NCBI RefSeq assembly: GCF_900167975.1
Contig: NZ_FUZU01000001.1
Span: 1,770,580-1,834,579, forward strand
From: Ohtaekwangia koreensis
GTDB lineage: Bacteria > Bacteroidota > Bacteroidia > Cytophagales > Cyclobacteriaceae
Direction: 5' to 3'
DNA: 64,000 nucleotides
The translations under genes and the position numbers were made by a program. How positions within the stretch are numbered: the stretch's first letter is position 1; the number at the start of each line of letters is the position of its first letter. A model generated the notes under the pieces. It ran no database searches. It was not told the DNA's origin and was given only the letters and a program-made list of their open reading frames with translations. Shown in pieces: positions 46,755-56,146 of this stretch.

Positions 46755-47708
46755 TTACTGCTGCATCTGCATTTCCTGGTGTCTTCGAAAAGAGTTGTTA
46801 TAATTTGATGTTGTAACCGAAGACGCAGGCTTGATAATACTTTCCAGTGTAATGCTGTCGCCATCTTCATAGGCTACAGACACCGTTACATCCAGTGTGT
46901 GATTTGAAGTGCCCCGGTATGTTCCTTTTACCGGAGAACAATCCGAGAAATTTTTTCCAACCGCTAATCGTACATGCGTTTCGTTTACGATGCAATTGTT
47001 AGTGGGATCAAGTCCGAGCCATCCGTAGAACGGTATATAGGCCTCCACCCACGCGTGCGTGGCACCTTCTCCGCGCATACCATTCTTCTTCGGACATATA
47101 TACCCGCTCACATAGCGTGCAGGTATATTCATCAACCGTAACATTACCAGCAGAATGTGAGCAAAATCCTGGCAAACGCCTGACCTTAAACTCCAGATTT
47201 CATCTGATGTTGTTTCTACTGTAGTGATACCTGTTCTGTATTCAAAGGTCTTGTATATATACTCACTGAGATTACTCGCTGACTGCAGTGGCGATTGCTT
47301 TTTGGCAAGCTCGTCATTTACGATCGATTGAATCTCGGGGAGTGCATTGAAACCTTCTTGCTTCAGGAAGTCAACAAACTCAATTTGTTTTTTCAGTTCT
47401 TCGAGTGCTATCCATTGTTCGCCAGGAACAACTGTATCTTCTGGCATTTTCCGGGCTCTGGTGAGTACCATTAACTGTGAATCGATGATCAGTTCACGGT
47501 GGGGATGCGCATTGGTAAAGGTTCCCACCTGGTTTCCAAAGTAATCCGTATGTATATGGATCATCGGGTTAGCCGTAACCTGTATAGTATGTTCCAGTAC
47601 ATCCTGAAAATTATCACGGATAGGATAGAGCATCAACTGGTTGGCGCTGTCGCGTACAGTATCTTCATAAATATATCGCGTAACATGGCGGATCTTGAAT
47701 TTAGACAT
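46755..47708 (-). CDS. Transglutaminase-like cysteine protease-fold protein
   Basis: A 317-residue cytoplasmic protein. The N-terminal 100 residues match the bacterial transglutaminase-like N-terminal beta domain (FKIRHVTRYIYEDTVRDSANQLMLYP), and residues about 160-245 form the transglutaminase core: catalytic Cys in SLRSGVCQDFAHILL, His in GATHAWVEAYIPFYGW and Asp in LGLDPTNN. It is the third gene, after a circularly permuted ATP-grasp gene and an alpha-E gene. This trio is found together in many bacteria and is proposed to make or cut an unusual peptide or amide product. It starts 11 bases after the alpha-E stop, so it is co-transcribed. Confidence 0.94.
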   Translation of the reverse strand: MSKFKIRHVTRYIYEDTVRDSANQLMLYPIRDNFQDVLEHTIQVTANPMIHIHTDYFGNQVGTFTNAHPHRELIIDSQLMVLTRARKMPEDTVVPGEQWIALEELKKQIEFVDFLKQEGFNALPEIQSIVNDELAKKQSPLQSASNLSEYIYKTFEYRTGITTVETTSDEIWSLRSGVCQDFAHILLVMLRLMNIPARYVSGYICPKKNGMRGEGATHAWVEAYIPFYGWLGLDPTNNCIVNETHVRLAVGKNFSDCSPVKGTYRGTSNHTLDVTVSVAYEDGDSITLESIIKPASSVTTSNYNNSFRRHQEMQMQQ

Positions 47709-47719
47709 AGGGCCTTGGG

Positions 47720-48655
47720 TTAACTGTAAGCAAAGTAATGTTGATTCAGGGTAGTCCCGATAGTATATATATCCGTTGTAATCTCTGTTAGATAGTGATG
47801 AAGACCGATCTTCGAAACGCTATCTACATTCGAGTATTGAAGTTTACTTCGGAGTTTTCCAATCAGGAAATCTACTTTATTATACCCTTCCATATTCTGA
47901 TCGTTTTTCAATCGCCCGAAATACCGGTGCAGTTGATTGATAGAGTATAAAATGGATCTTGGAAAATCATTGTTGAATAATACCTGGTCAACAATGTTAC
48001 GGGCTTCAAAACCGGATCGATATCGTTTCAGGTATAGCGCATATCCGGATACGGACTTCAATAGATACTTCCAGTATGTAGTATCGGTAGTTTTATCAAG
48101 GTCGTAGGAGAGGTCACTGAACTTAATGTCCAGGATGTCTGCGGATTGAATCGCGCGCTCGAGATACTTGCCAAGGTTCATGAAACATAAACCCTCGCCT
48201 CTGAACATTGTGATATCCGTTACGCCATAATATAGCATGCATTGTTTGATCAAAGAATCGAGTACAGTAACGGGATCATCATATTGCAGTGCGTGTTTGA
48301 GGCGAGGATCGCGCACTACGTGATAGAACTCGTTCAGGCATTGCCACAGTTCTTTTGTGATGTTGTCTTGTACCGAGCGTGCATTTTCACGCGCCTGTAT
48401 TATCAGACTTGAAACGGAGTTCGGATTATCCCGACTCAGTACCATATACTGCAATACCTGCCGTCCGTTTCGCTCGATCGCGGTGATATCATCTTCCTCC
48501 ATCGTACTGAAAATCCGAAGCACTGGGCGCCAGGTAAATTCCTCCTGGTTATCCTGCGATGAGAGATGGTTGATCATCAATGTTCTCAAAGTGCTGTCGG
48601 TGCGCTCGATGTATCGTGACATCCAGTAAAGTGAATCGGCTACGCGGCTGAGCAT
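47720..48655 (-). CDS. Alpha-E domain protein
   Basis: A 311-residue all-helical protein with the family's opening MLSRVADSLYWMSRYIERTDSTLR and conserved acidic and Arg residues at regular intervals (RENARSVQDNITKELWQCLNEFYH at about 88-111, and YLERAIQSADILDIKF at about 163-178). Alpha-E proteins always accompany a circularly permuted ATP-grasp protein and commonly a transglutaminase, as here. Their function is unproven; they have been proposed to act as a scaffold or helper enzyme in peptide ligation. The gap to the upstream ATP-grasp gene is 80 bases and holds an imperfect inverted repeat (about 48700-48730), perhaps an internal control point. Confidence 0.95.
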   Translation of the reverse strand: MLSRVADSLYWMSRYIERTDSTLRTLMINHLSSQDNQEEFTWRPVLRIFSTMEEDDITAIERNGRQVLQYMVLSRDNPNSVSSLIIQARENARSVQDNITKELWQCLNEFYHVVRDPRLKHALQYDDPVTVLDSLIKQCMLYYGVTDITMFRGEGLCFMNLGKYLERAIQSADILDIKFSDLSYDLDKTTDTTYWKYLLKSVSGYALYLKRYRSGFEARNIVDQVLFNNDFPRSILYSINQLHRYFGRLKNDQNMEGYNKVDFLIGKLRSKLQYSNVDSVSKIGLHHYLTEITTDIYTIGTTLNQHYFAYS

Positions 48656-48735
48656 ATATAGTATCGGTGTTGTATGTATTTATAGTTAATGAAAGTATAG
48701 TAACAGATGCTCGTTTGCATCTATACTATAATGTA

Positions 48736-50187
48736 TTAATGTGACAGTACCCAGGTGTCTTTACTACCTCCACCTTGTGAGGAGTTTACTACCAAAGAAC
48801 CTTCACGCAAGGCTACCCGCGTGAGTCCACCGGGTACAATCTCAATTCCGTTAGGTCCGCATAAAGCGAAGGGACGAAGATCTACTCTGCGGGGTTGTAT
48901 CTTACCATCTATATAGCACGGTGCGGAAGATAAACTGATCGTTGGCTGCGCGATGAAGTGCCTGGGCTCTTTCATAATTTCTTTTATGTAGGCTTCAATC
49001 TCCTGCTCCGAAGAAGCATGTCCCATCAGCATTCCGTATCCTCCTGATTCATTCGTCTTCTTTACCACCATTTTATTGATGTTCTTCAGAACATACTCGC
49101 GTTCATCAGGTTTACCAAGTTGATAGGTAGGAACGTTTTTCAGGATGGGTTCTTCGTTGAGATAATAGCGGATCATATCCGGTACATATACATATACCGC
49201 TTTGTCGTCAGCTACTCCGTTCCCGATAGAATTTACGATGGCAACATTACCTTTTCTATAGGCAGATAGGATTCCGGAGACACCCAGGATACTGCCCGGA
49301 TCAAAAACCAGGGGATCAAGGAAGTTATCGTCAACCCTGCGGTAGATTACATCTACTTGCTGAAGCCCGGACGTTGTCTTCATATATACATGATGATTCT
49401 CGACAACGAGATCTCTGCCCTCCACCAGTTCAACACCCATTAACCGGGCAAGGGTGGTATGCTCGAAGTAGGCAGAGTTATAGATGCCCGGTGTTAACAG
49501 GACTATATTTGGCGAGGCAATCTTCCTGGGCGAAAGCGCCATCAGGTTTTTGTACAGTATATTTGGATAATGTGTAACAGGTCTCACATAATTCTGTGGA
49601 ATGAGATCGGGAAAAATACGCTTCGTGATTTCACGATTCTCAATCATATACGATACTCCTGATGGGGTGCGGAGGTTATCCTCCAGCACATAGAATGTTC
49701 CATCATGATCGCGGATAAGATCAATGCCTGCTATATGTACATATATATCGTACGGAACATTTACCCCCTGCATTTCGCGGAGGTAATGCGGGCAGGAGTA
49801 CACCAGGTCAAATGGTACAACACCATCTTTTAAAATGAACTGCTCGTGGTACACATCGCGCAAAAACAGGTTGAGGGCACGAAGTCGCTGCTTGATACCA
49901 CGCTCAATAAAATCCCACTCGGAAGATGTGATAATGCGCGGTATAATGTCGAATGGAAATATTTTTTCGATTCCTTCACCACTGGAGTATACTGTGAAGG
50001 TTATACCCTGGCTCATGAAAAGTCGCTTCGCTAAATCTTCTTTTTTGACAAGCTCGTCTTGCGGCGTGTCCAATAAGAAATTCGCTACACCCTGATAATG
50101 TTGACGGATGTCAGTTGTTCCCGCGAACATCTCATCCCATACAGAAGAATGACCATGATAATGTTGAAAAAGAGATGGTGTGGCCAT
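48736..50187 (-). CDS. Circularly permuted ATP-grasp type 2 protein
   Basis: The start is ATG at 50187 (MATPSLFQHYHG), giving 483 residues; a TTG 15 bases upstream is less likely. Family hallmarks are the opening YHGHSSVWDEMF region, the long RALNLFLRDVYHEQFILKDGVVPFDLV stretch split over residues about 85-112, DLIRDHDGTFYVLEDNLRTPSGVSY with acidic metal ligands, VNSIGNGVADDKAVYVYVPDMI and the nucleotide-binding KKTNESGGYGMLMG. ATP-grasp enzymes join a carboxylate to an amine or thiol through an acyl phosphate. The permuted type is genomically linked to alpha-E and transglutaminase proteins. It is the first gene of the trio. Confidence 0.95.
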   Translation of the reverse strand: MATPSLFQHYHGHSSVWDEMFAGTTDIRQHYQGVANFLLDTPQDELVKKEDLAKRLFMSQGITFTVYSSGEGIEKIFPFDIIPRIITSSEWDFIERGIKQRLRALNLFLRDVYHEQFILKDGVVPFDLVYSCPHYLREMQGVNVPYDIYVHIAGIDLIRDHDGTFYVLEDNLRTPSGVSYMIENREITKRIFPDLIPQNYVRPVTHYPNILYKNLMALSPRKIASPNIVLLTPGIYNSAYFEHTTLARLMGVELVEGRDLVVENHHVYMKTTSGLQQVDVIYRRVDDNFLDPLVFDPGSILGVSGILSAYRKGNVAIVNSIGNGVADDKAVYVYVPDMIRYYLNEEPILKNVPTYQLGKPDEREYVLKNINKMVVKKTNESGGYGMLMGHASSEQEIEAYIKEIMKEPRHFIAQPTISLSSAPCYIDGKIQPRRVDLRPFALCGPNGIEIVPGGLTRVALREGSLVVNSSQGGGSKDTWVLSH

Positions 50188-50340
50188 AGGTTTCAGGTTC
50201 AAATGAACCTAAAATACCAAGGCATGAAGTAATTATTAACAATGATCGTAGAATTATTTACGCAAACGAGTGTTTCGTAAAAAGGAAGTTAAGCTAATTA
50301 TGCCTGCTTTACCATGGAAAGGAGTAGAGTTCGTATCAAA

Positions 50341-50372
50341 AAAGAAAGCCTCCTGATGAGGAGGCTTTCTTT
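50341..50372 (-). terminator. Intrinsic terminator of the rpsF-rpsR-rplI operon
   Basis: A perfect 14-bp stem, AAAGAAAGCCTCCT (50341-50354) with AGGAGGCTTTCTTT (50359-50372), has a 4-base loop. It lies 24 bases beyond the rplI stop. Confidence 0.9.
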
Positions 50373-50395
50373 AAATATTGTATTCCGGTTCCGGA

Positions 50396-50839
50396 TTACT
50401 CTGCCACTACACTAACTTTTACTTCATGCTTCACTTCTTTGTGAAGATCAAGCGTTGCTGTATAGTTACCAAGTTGTTTCGGAGCTTCTTTCAGAATTAC
50501 TTTCTTACGGTCTACATCAAAACCTTTTGCTTTCAAAACATCGGCAATCTGAATTGCAGTAACTGCACCAAAGATTTTACCGGATTCACCAGCTTTCGTT
50601 TTGATCTCAACTGTCATATCGCCAATCTTCGCTGCAAGTGCTTCAGCATCTTGCTTGATCTTAGCCGCTTTGTGAGCAGCCTGGCGTACGTTTTCATTTA
50701 CAAGTCTTTTGTTAGAGTCGTTGGCGATAAGTGCAAAGCCATTTGGGATCAGGTAGTTGTTACCATAACCCGCTTTTACTTTCACTACATCATTTTTATA
50801 ACCAAGGCCCTGTACGTCCTGTTTCAAAATCACTTCCAT
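50396..50839 (-). CDS. rplI: Large ribosomal subunit protein bL9
   Basis: A 147-residue protein of normal length. The N-terminal rRNA-binding domain shows MEVILKQDVQGLGYKNDVVKVKAGYGNNYLIPNGFA in its usual place, followed by the long connecting helix and the C-terminal domain (GKIFGAVTAIQIADVLKAKGFDVDRKKV). It is the last gene of the operon, 27 bases after rpsR. Confidence 0.98.
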   Translation of the reverse strand: MEVILKQDVQGLGYKNDVVKVKAGYGNNYLIPNGFALIANDSNKRLVNENVRQAAHKAAKIKQDAEALAAKIGDMTVEIKTKAGESGKIFGAVTAIQIADVLKAKGFDVDRKKVILKEAPKQLGNYTATLDLHKEVKHEVKVSVVAE

Positions 50840-50866
50840 GTTCGTGTTCTTTAAAGGTTCAATTGA

Positions 50867-51118
50867 TTACTTCAATGAATCACCAGCATACGGAAGGATC
50901 GCCAGGTGACGAGCACGCTTTACAGCTTGTGCTACTTTCTTCTGGAATTTCAGGCTGGTTCCTGTTAATCTGCGAGGAAGGATCTTTCCTTGCTCATTGA
51001 TAAATTTCAAAAGGAAGTCCGGATCTTTGTAATCAATATATTTGATACCATTCTTCTTGAAGCGGCAGTACTTCGGTTTAATCTCTGCGCGCTTGATAGG
51101 TTCGTTCATTAAGGTCAT
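50867..51118 (-). CDS. rpsR: Small ribosomal subunit protein bS18
   Basis: An 83-residue protein with the conserved [51 protein letters not shown] layout. Its start overlaps the rpsF stop by 4 bases (ATGA type), so the two are translationally coupled; bS18 and bS6 bind the ribosome as a pair. There is no ssb or priB gene between them, unlike in many other bacteria. Confidence 0.98.
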   Translation of the reverse strand: MTLMNEPIKRAEIKPKYCRFKKNGIKYIDYKDPDFLLKFINEQGKILPRRLTGTSLKFQKKVAQAVKRARHLAILPYAGDSLK

Positions 51119-51501
51119 CTTCCGCGCTCCTCCTCAGCTTTTTTAACAACAGGTTTCCTGTTCTCTTTGTTTTTAAATTCTCCTTTGCGTCTGCGTTCGT
51201 TATAAACAATCGCATGCTTATCAAGGGCTGTCGTCAGAAAGCGCATGATAGATTCGTCTCGTCTGTACTCTGTCTCAAGAGTGTCGATAGCAGGCCCTTC
51301 AGCCTTGAATTCGATAAGGTTGTAAAAACCGGTAGACTTCTTGTTGATGGGATAAGCCATCTTCTTTAAGCCCCACTGCTCGATGTTGATAACATCGGCT
51401 TCCGCTTTTTTCAAAACCTTCACGAACTTATCGACAGCATCCTTTGCCTGGTCTTCAGACAAAACGGGATTTAGAATGAATACCGTCTCGTAATTTTTCA
51501 T
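51115..51501 (-). CDS. rpsF: Small ribosomal subunit protein bS6
   Basis: A 128-residue protein with the bS6 signature [43 protein letters not shown] and the C-terminal Arg/Lys-rich extension. The first gene of the operon. The 5' region may carry the bS6:bS18 autoregulatory RNA structure known in some phyla, but I could not identify one. Confidence 0.98.
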   Translation of the reverse strand: MKNYETVFILNPVLSEDQAKDAVDKFVKVLKKAEADVINIEQWGLKKMAYPINKKSTGFYNLIEFKAEGPAIDTLETEYRRDESIMRFLTTALDKHAIVYNERRRKGEFKNKENRKPVVKKAEEERGR

Positions 51502-51740
51502 GATGTTTTATTTTGAGCCTGCAAAAGTAGACAAATCCGTGGAATTTAAAAACATGATAAGCCAAATTCATGAATATGAGAAGTGCGTTTTCAGGCTAGA
51601 AAGCCCTCTTTCACGTTTATAAAAACTTTTACACACATTAAGCCTTGGCGATAGGAGCGTCTAAACGGAAAAGACAGAAAGTTTAATCCCATTTAAGGAG
51701 AAACTTTCTGTCTTCTGCTTCAGAGTTTTTAGTTTGAACT
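51502..51740. other. Intergenic region upstream of rpsF with a long hairpin
   Basis: The 239 bases contain the rpsF promoter and leader and a perfect 14-bp inverted repeat listed separately. Nothing else was recognised. Confidence 0.5.
51671..51714 (-). terminator. Hairpin downstream of the coiled-coil membrane protein gene
   Basis: AAGACAGAAAGTTT (51671-51684) and AAACTTTCTGTCTT (51701-51714) form a perfect 14-bp stem with a 16-base loop, 26 bases beyond the stop. The T-tract on the minus strand is short. Confidence 0.7.
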
Positions 51741-52673
51741 CTATTTAACTACGAACTGACCGGTTCCCATTTTATAGTCATCGCAGTAAATTTCAAGCGT
51801 ATAGGATCCGGATGTATAGTCAGAACCTTTTTCATATAGATAGGAGAGTTTCTGTTTTGTGTTGTCAAACAGAATTTCCTGAGAGGCTGTATAGAATTCT
51901 TCCTTGCCATTGTAAATGAAAGTGCCGGAGCCACGTGCTACATCAAAAATTACCTGTCCGTTTTCATCGATAATGCGGATCATTATTTTCTTTCCTTCGA
52001 TTGGCGCTACGTTATTCTCTGCGATGTTGAATTCAACTTTCAATTTTCCAAGCTGACGATTTTTGAAAGGAGATTCGCGTTCCTTGCCGCGATCGTTCAC
52101 TGCCACAATGCGGAGATTCTCTGCTTTCAACGTAGAGGCTATAGCAACTTTTGTTGCAAGCTCTTCTTTCGATTGACTAAGCTGATTGATAGAATCTCCC
52201 AATTGGTTTTTCTCTGTCTTCAGGTTTCGATTTTCGCTGAGGAGTTCTTTGTTAACCGTCTTTAACTTCTCGATCTCTTCGTCTTTATTCTTCAACAGCA
52301 ATTCATAACCTTCGACACGATCTTTTAATGCTTTTATTTCTTTGCCAGTCGCGCGCTTCTGACGTTTAAGCTCAGCTTCCAGTTCTACTTTCGCTTTTTC
52401 AAGATCAGATACATCACCGCCTAACTTTTGGACTTCAGCAATTTTAGCGTCAAGCTCAGCCTTTATCTCGGTCATGCGTTGCACGGTAGCATCGAGCTCC
52501 TGCTGCGTAGAAGTTTTCTCGGCAATAAGTCTTTGCTCTTCCCGTGGGTCAAGTACAAAGATCTTGATTCCTTGAATGACAATGATAACGGCCATCAATG
52601 CAATGATAATCGTACTCTTGTGTGATTTTTTGGGAGCCGGTTGAACCGGTTGCGTGCTAGTCGTTTCGCTCAT
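51741..52673 (-). CDS. Membrane-anchored coiled-coil protein of unknown function
   Basis: A 310-residue protein. A cytoplasmic tail rich in Pro and Lys (1-20) precedes one membrane helix at about 22-42 (TIIIALMAVIIVIQGIKIFVL), then a continuous coiled coil of about 120 residues (about 50-170, mainly Glu, Lys, Leu heptads), then a beta-rich C-terminal domain of about 130 residues beginning IVAVNDRGKERESPF and containing GKKIMIRIIDENGQVIFDVARG. No named family is recognised; the layout suggests a periplasmic structural or adaptor protein. It lies between rpsF and the O-methyltransferase gene on the same strand, with its own terminator. Confidence 0.8.
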   Translation of the reverse strand: MSETTSTQPVQPAPKKSHKSTIIIALMAVIIVIQGIKIFVLDPREEQRLIAEKTSTQQELDATVQRMTEIKAELDAKIAEVQKLGGDVSDLEKAKVELEAELKRQKRATGKEIKALKDRVEGYELLLKNKDEEIEKLKTVNKELLSENRNLKTEKNQLGDSINQLSQSKEELATKVAIASTLKAENLRIVAVNDRGKERESPFKNRQLGKLKVEFNIAENNVAPIEGKKIMIRIIDENGQVIFDVARGSGTFIYNGKEEFYTASQEILFDNTKQKLSYLYEKGSDYTSGSYTLEIYCDDYKMGTGQFVVK

Positions 52674-52728
52674 ATTGATTTAAATGGGTAAAGGCAAAAA
52701 TAGGTTATCCCATCGGGTTATTCAACGC

Positions 52729-53511
52729 TTAGAATTGTAATACAACGTGTTGTTTGTTCAATGAAGGATCGAAGAACAATATACCACACCGGTATAGATC
52801 TATACTGGCATATACCAGGGCATGTTGCCGAACGGTGTTCCAGGCGTTCTCCATCTCTTTTGAGTAATGGATATCATCCAGCACAAGTATACTACCGGTA
52901 TGAATTTTTTGAATGATCGTATCGAAATATTTCAGTGTAGGTGCATACCGGTGATTGGCATCTAGGAAGGCAAAATCGACAGCATCTGCATTACCGAGGT
53001 ATGCGTGAAGTGTTGTATTGATATTTCCTTCTATCAGCTTGATGTTTTTAGCTCCGAGACTATCAAATGTACCCTTCGCTACACTGGTAATGGCTGGTGA
53101 TCCTTCAAAGGTTGTTACGGATGAGCCCGGACTCGAAGCCAAATAAAGTGTGTTGATCCCTAAAGAAGTGCCGAGTTCAAGAATCTTACGGCAATTGAAA
53201 TGACTGATGATTCGGGTATATAGCAACGAATATTTTTCAGGACTGAGACTCGTTCGGGCGATATCACTAATCAGCCGAGTAGATGTCTTAATAGCGATCG
53301 AGCCCGCCCCTGGATCATTTAATGTTAAAGAAGTTCTATCCGTCAGGTAATGCGCACGTTGACTTTCGATGTGCTGAAATTGTGAACGATCGTTTTTACC
53401 GTGAAGAACTTTTGTATAGAAATCAAATAGGAACGGAGAGTGTAATGAATGTTCTGAAACCTGATCAAGCCAATATATGAAGTAGGTCTTGAATTGAAAG
53501 TATGTTGGCAT
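52729..53511 (-). CDS. Class I SAM-dependent methyltransferase (O-methyltransferase type)
   Basis: A 260-residue cytoplasmic enzyme. The N-terminal 90 residues carry a motif common in the Bacteroidota members (LDQVSEHSLHSPFLFDFYTKV). The Rossmann fold follows: motif I is CRKILELGTSLGINTLYLA (about 118-136), motif II TTFEGSPAI, motif post-I IKLIEGN and motif IV VDFAFLDANHRYAPTLKYF with an Asp-Ala-Asn-His metal/substrate site, then GSILVLDDIHYSKEM. These match catechol/caffeoyl-CoA-type O-methyltransferases. The acceptor is unknown. Confidence 0.9.
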   Translation of the reverse strand: MPTYFQFKTYFIYWLDQVSEHSLHSPFLFDFYTKVLHGKNDRSQFQHIESQRAHYLTDRTSLTLNDPGAGSIAIKTSTRLISDIARTSLSPEKYSLLYTRIISHFNCRKILELGTSLGINTLYLASSPGSSVTTFEGSPAITSVAKGTFDSLGAKNIKLIEGNINTTLHAYLGNADAVDFAFLDANHRYAPTLKYFDTIIQKIHTGSILVLDDIHYSKEMENAWNTVRQHALVYASIDLYRCGILFFDPSLNKQHVVLQF

Positions 53512-53594
53512 GATTGACCGGTGTACTGAAATGTAATTATGAAATGTTTTCCACCAACATCACACTTCTTCAATAGTAAATGTATAGGTATATA

Positions 53595-53981
53595 TTAGTT
53601 GAGTCGCAGAGGTGCGATCATGGTAAACTCAGGGATATTTACTTCAACCTTCAGACCATCAACGATACGCTCCATCATATATGTGCCTACCATCTTACCG
53701 ATACCTGATTTAAGATTACATCCTGATACATACTGATGTGCCTGGCCAGGTTCCAATACCGGCTGTTGACCAACAACGCCTTCACCTTCTACTTCACGTG
53801 GGCTAAATCCTGCATCGTGAATATACCAGTGTCTGCGTAACAACTGAATCGTATACTCACTTTGGTTTTCAATGGTGATTCGATAGGTAAAGACATAGTG
53901 ATATTGACTGGGACTGGAATATGCTGGTTGATATTCCGTCTCTACACTTACCTTAATTCCTTTGGTGATCTCCGTTACCAT
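53595..53981 (-). CDS. apaG: ApaG-domain protein
   Basis: The start is ATG at 53981 (MVTEITKGIKVSVETEYQ), giving 128 residues; the longer frame adds 34 non-conserved residues. The ApaG fibronectin-like fold shows TIENQSEYTIQLLRRHWYIHD, the EVEGEGVVGQQPVLEPGQ loop, YVSGCNLKSGIGKMVGTYMM and the closing IPEFTMIAPL. ApaG is linked to Co2+ and Mg2+ resistance and to Ap4A metabolism by genetics; its biochemical activity is unresolved. It is divergent from ung. Confidence 0.96.
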   Translation of the reverse strand: MVTEITKGIKVSVETEYQPAYSSPSQYHYVFTYRITIENQSEYTIQLLRRHWYIHDAGFSPREVEGEGVVGQQPVLEPGQAHQYVSGCNLKSGIGKMVGTYMMERIVDGLKVEVNIPEFTMIAPLRLN

Positions 53982-54118
53982 GCACTTCAAAAATATCAAT
54001 TTTTTAGAATTACCAAGAACTTCTTGTGAACAGACATTTAAAATACTGAAAATCAATGAAATTAATTCCTGTTTTTCGAACAAATTGGAGGATTCACGCC
54101 TGACTTTTAGTTTTAGGC

Positions 54119-54781
54119 ATGGAAGTTAAAATTGCTCCCTCGTGGAAAAACAGGTTAGAAGGCGAGTTCAATCAGCCTTACTTCACCCAATTGATTGATT
54201 TTGTGAAGCAAGAATACAAAACCCAAACGGTTTATCCTCCCGGAAAAGAAATATTCAAGGCGTTTGATGCATGTGATTTTAGTGATGTAAAAGTTGTCAT
54301 CATCGGGCAAGACCCATATCACGGAGAAGGACAGGCCAACGGCCTATGTTTTTCTGTGCGTGATGGTGTGAGAATGCCGCCATCGCTGGTAAATATTTTT
54401 AAGGAAATTCTGAATGACATTCGAAAGCCGATCCCTAAATCCGGTGATCTCACACGTTGGGCTGAGCAGGGTGTATTATTACTCAACGCAACGCTCACGG
54501 TACGCGCAGCAACTCCCGGCTCACATCAGAATAAAGGATGGGAAGCATTTACAGATGCTGTCATTAAAAAGATCTCGGAAGAAAGAGAGAATGTAGTCTT
54601 TTTATTGTGGGGTGCCTATGCACAGAAAAAAGGAGAAATCATCGATAGAAAAAAACATTTGGTATTGATGTCTGCGCATCCTTCGCCTTTCTCTGCTGAT
54701 CGTGGGTTCTTTGGCAACAAACACTTCAGTAAAACAAACGAGTATCTGCGAAGTAAAGGTGTAAAGGAGATTGACTGGTGA
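54119..54781 (+). CDS. ung: Uracil-DNA glycosylase
   Basis: Removes uracil from DNA at the start of base excision repair. It has 220 residues with the family-1 motifs: GQDPYHGEGQANGLCFSV with catalytic Asp65, LLNATLTVRAATPGSHQNKGWE, FLLWGAYAQKK, and the HPSPFSADRGFFGN leucine-loop region near the end with the conserved His. One of only two plus-strand genes in the 38.5-63.1 kb stretch. Confidence 0.98.
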   Translation: MEVKIAPSWKNRLEGEFNQPYFTQLIDFVKQEYKTQTVYPPGKEIFKAFDACDFSDVKVVIIGQDPYHGEGQANGLCFSVRDGVRMPPSLVNIFKEILNDIRKPIPKSGDLTRWAEQGVLLLNATLTVRAATPGSHQNKGWEAFTDAVIKKISEERENVVFLLWGAYAQKKGEIIDRKKHLVLMSAHPSPFSADRGFFGNKHFSKTNEYLRSKGVKEIDW

Positions 54782-54834
54782 GGCAGGACAGGGGAGTAAC
54801 GAATTGAAAGATTGAGATTAACTGGTTATAAAAT

Positions 54835-54889
54835 ATAAGGCTGAGAAATTGAAAGTTAGGTTCTCTAATTTTCAATTTCTCAGCCTTAT
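54835..54889. terminator. Bidirectional terminator between ung and lepB (perfect 20-bp stem)
   Basis: ATAAGGCTGAGAAATTGAAA (54835-54854) and its exact reverse complement (54870-54889) are separated by 15 bases. Flanks are A-rich on the left and T-rich on the right. It sits 54 bases after the ung stop and 22 bases beyond the lepB stop. Confidence 0.85.
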
Positions 54890-54910
54890 TATTTCTAGTC
54901 TTAAGATTCT

Positions 54911-56071
54911 TTATTTAATCAGCTTAAAGAATCGGCTCCAACGAATTTTATTTACGAAGCTTGAATTCTTATCGATCGAAAGCCAGATAAAGAATGCTTT
55001 ACCCACAATGTGATCCTCAGGAACAAATCCCCAGAAGCGTGAGTCAAGTGAGTTATGACGGTTATCACCCATCATGAAATAGTAATTCTGTTTGAAAGTA
55101 TATTCTTTAACTTCCTGACCATCGATGATCAGCTTGCCGTTTTCGATTTTTACGTCTTTGTTATGATCATAAAGTTTGATCGTTGTACCGTATAGTGCCA
55201 GCGTTGAATCGTTGATCGCCAGCGTAGCACCTTCCTTCGGTATCCATAGAGGGCCAAAGTTGTCGGTTGACCAGCGGTAATATTTCTTTGACTCTGTTCC
55301 GCCAGACCAATCGTAATAGGTAGAGTATGGTATAGTGCCATCTTCGTCAACACGCTTCTCTACTTCAATGCTTTTAATATACGTGAGCTCTTTGATCTCA
55401 TCGGCTTTCTTCTGCGTAAGCCACATCATGTATACAAATTTACCATCGGCTTGTCTTCCGTATACCTGGTAATCTTCTGGGCCAAGCTCCAGCTTTTCGA
55501 GGTTGCGTTGGTTGATAGGACCATCGGAAGTTACAAGATAACTGTATTGCATCTCGGGCGGATTATTCTCCGGTGCTCCATTGATATATACCTGTTTGTC
55601 TCTGATAGAAAGAGTGTCACCTGGTATACCTACGCAACGTTTAATATAGTTTGTCTTGAGATCAACGGGATATTCTTTACCATCATTCAGGCCGGTAGGA
55701 GGTACGTTAAAGACTACTACATCTTCACGTTTAACTTCACTGATGCCCGGCAATCTATACTGCGGAAGTTTTATCCACTCCAGATACGAAGGTATATTTG
55801 TGAACCAGATTTTTTGATGTGTCAACGGAATTTGAAGAGGCGTTGTGGTGGTACGTGTACCGTAATGGAACTTGCTTACAAAAAGAAAATCACCCACCAG
55901 TAATGAGTTCTCCATCGAAGGCGTTGGAATGGTATAGGCTTCCATGATGAGCCAACGGATGAGCGTAGCAGCTACAACAGCGAACAAGATGGCGTCCCAC
56001 CATTCGCGTGCTTTAGATTTTGGTTCATCTTTTTTTTCCTTTGTTGATTTCTTCCAAAACTGCCAATTCAT
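54911..56071 (-). CDS. lepB: Signal peptidase I
   Basis: The membrane enzyme that cleaves signal peptides of exported proteins. It has 386 residues with a membrane anchor at about 25-44 ([19 protein letters not shown]), catalytic Ser52 in [13 protein letters not shown], a Lys in [16 protein letters not shown] near residue 140 and the later [16 protein letters not shown] box. A large insertion (about 165-300) between the Lys and the final box is usual in Bacteroidota and accounts for the extra length. It is the last gene of the parA-parB-DUF5683-dapB-lepB series. Confidence 0.97.
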   Translation of the reverse strand: MNWQFWKKSTKEKKDEPKSKAREWWDAILFAVVAATLIRWLIMEAYTIPTPSMENSLLVGDFLFVSKFHYGTRTTTTPLQIPLTHQKIWFTNIPSYLEWIKLPQYRLPGISEVKREDVVVFNVPPTGLNDGKEYPVDLKTNYIKRCVGIPGDTLSIRDKQVYINGAPENNPPEMQYSYLVTSDGPINQRNLEKLELGPEDYQVYGRQADGKFVYMMWLTQKKADEIKELTYIKSIEVEKRVDEDGTIPYSTYYDWSGGTESKKYYRWSTDNFGPLWIPKEGATLAINDSTLALYGTTIKLYDHNKDVKIENGKLIIDGQEVKEYTFKQNYYFMMGDNRHNSLDSRFWGFVPEDHIVGKAFFIWLSIDKNSSFVNKIRWSRFFKLIK

Positions 56072-56146
56072 AATTGTATAACTGAATTTAAAACTTGCAA
56101 ATAAAGAGAAAATAATTTGATCGTAAGGTTAGTCGCTGGAAAGGGC

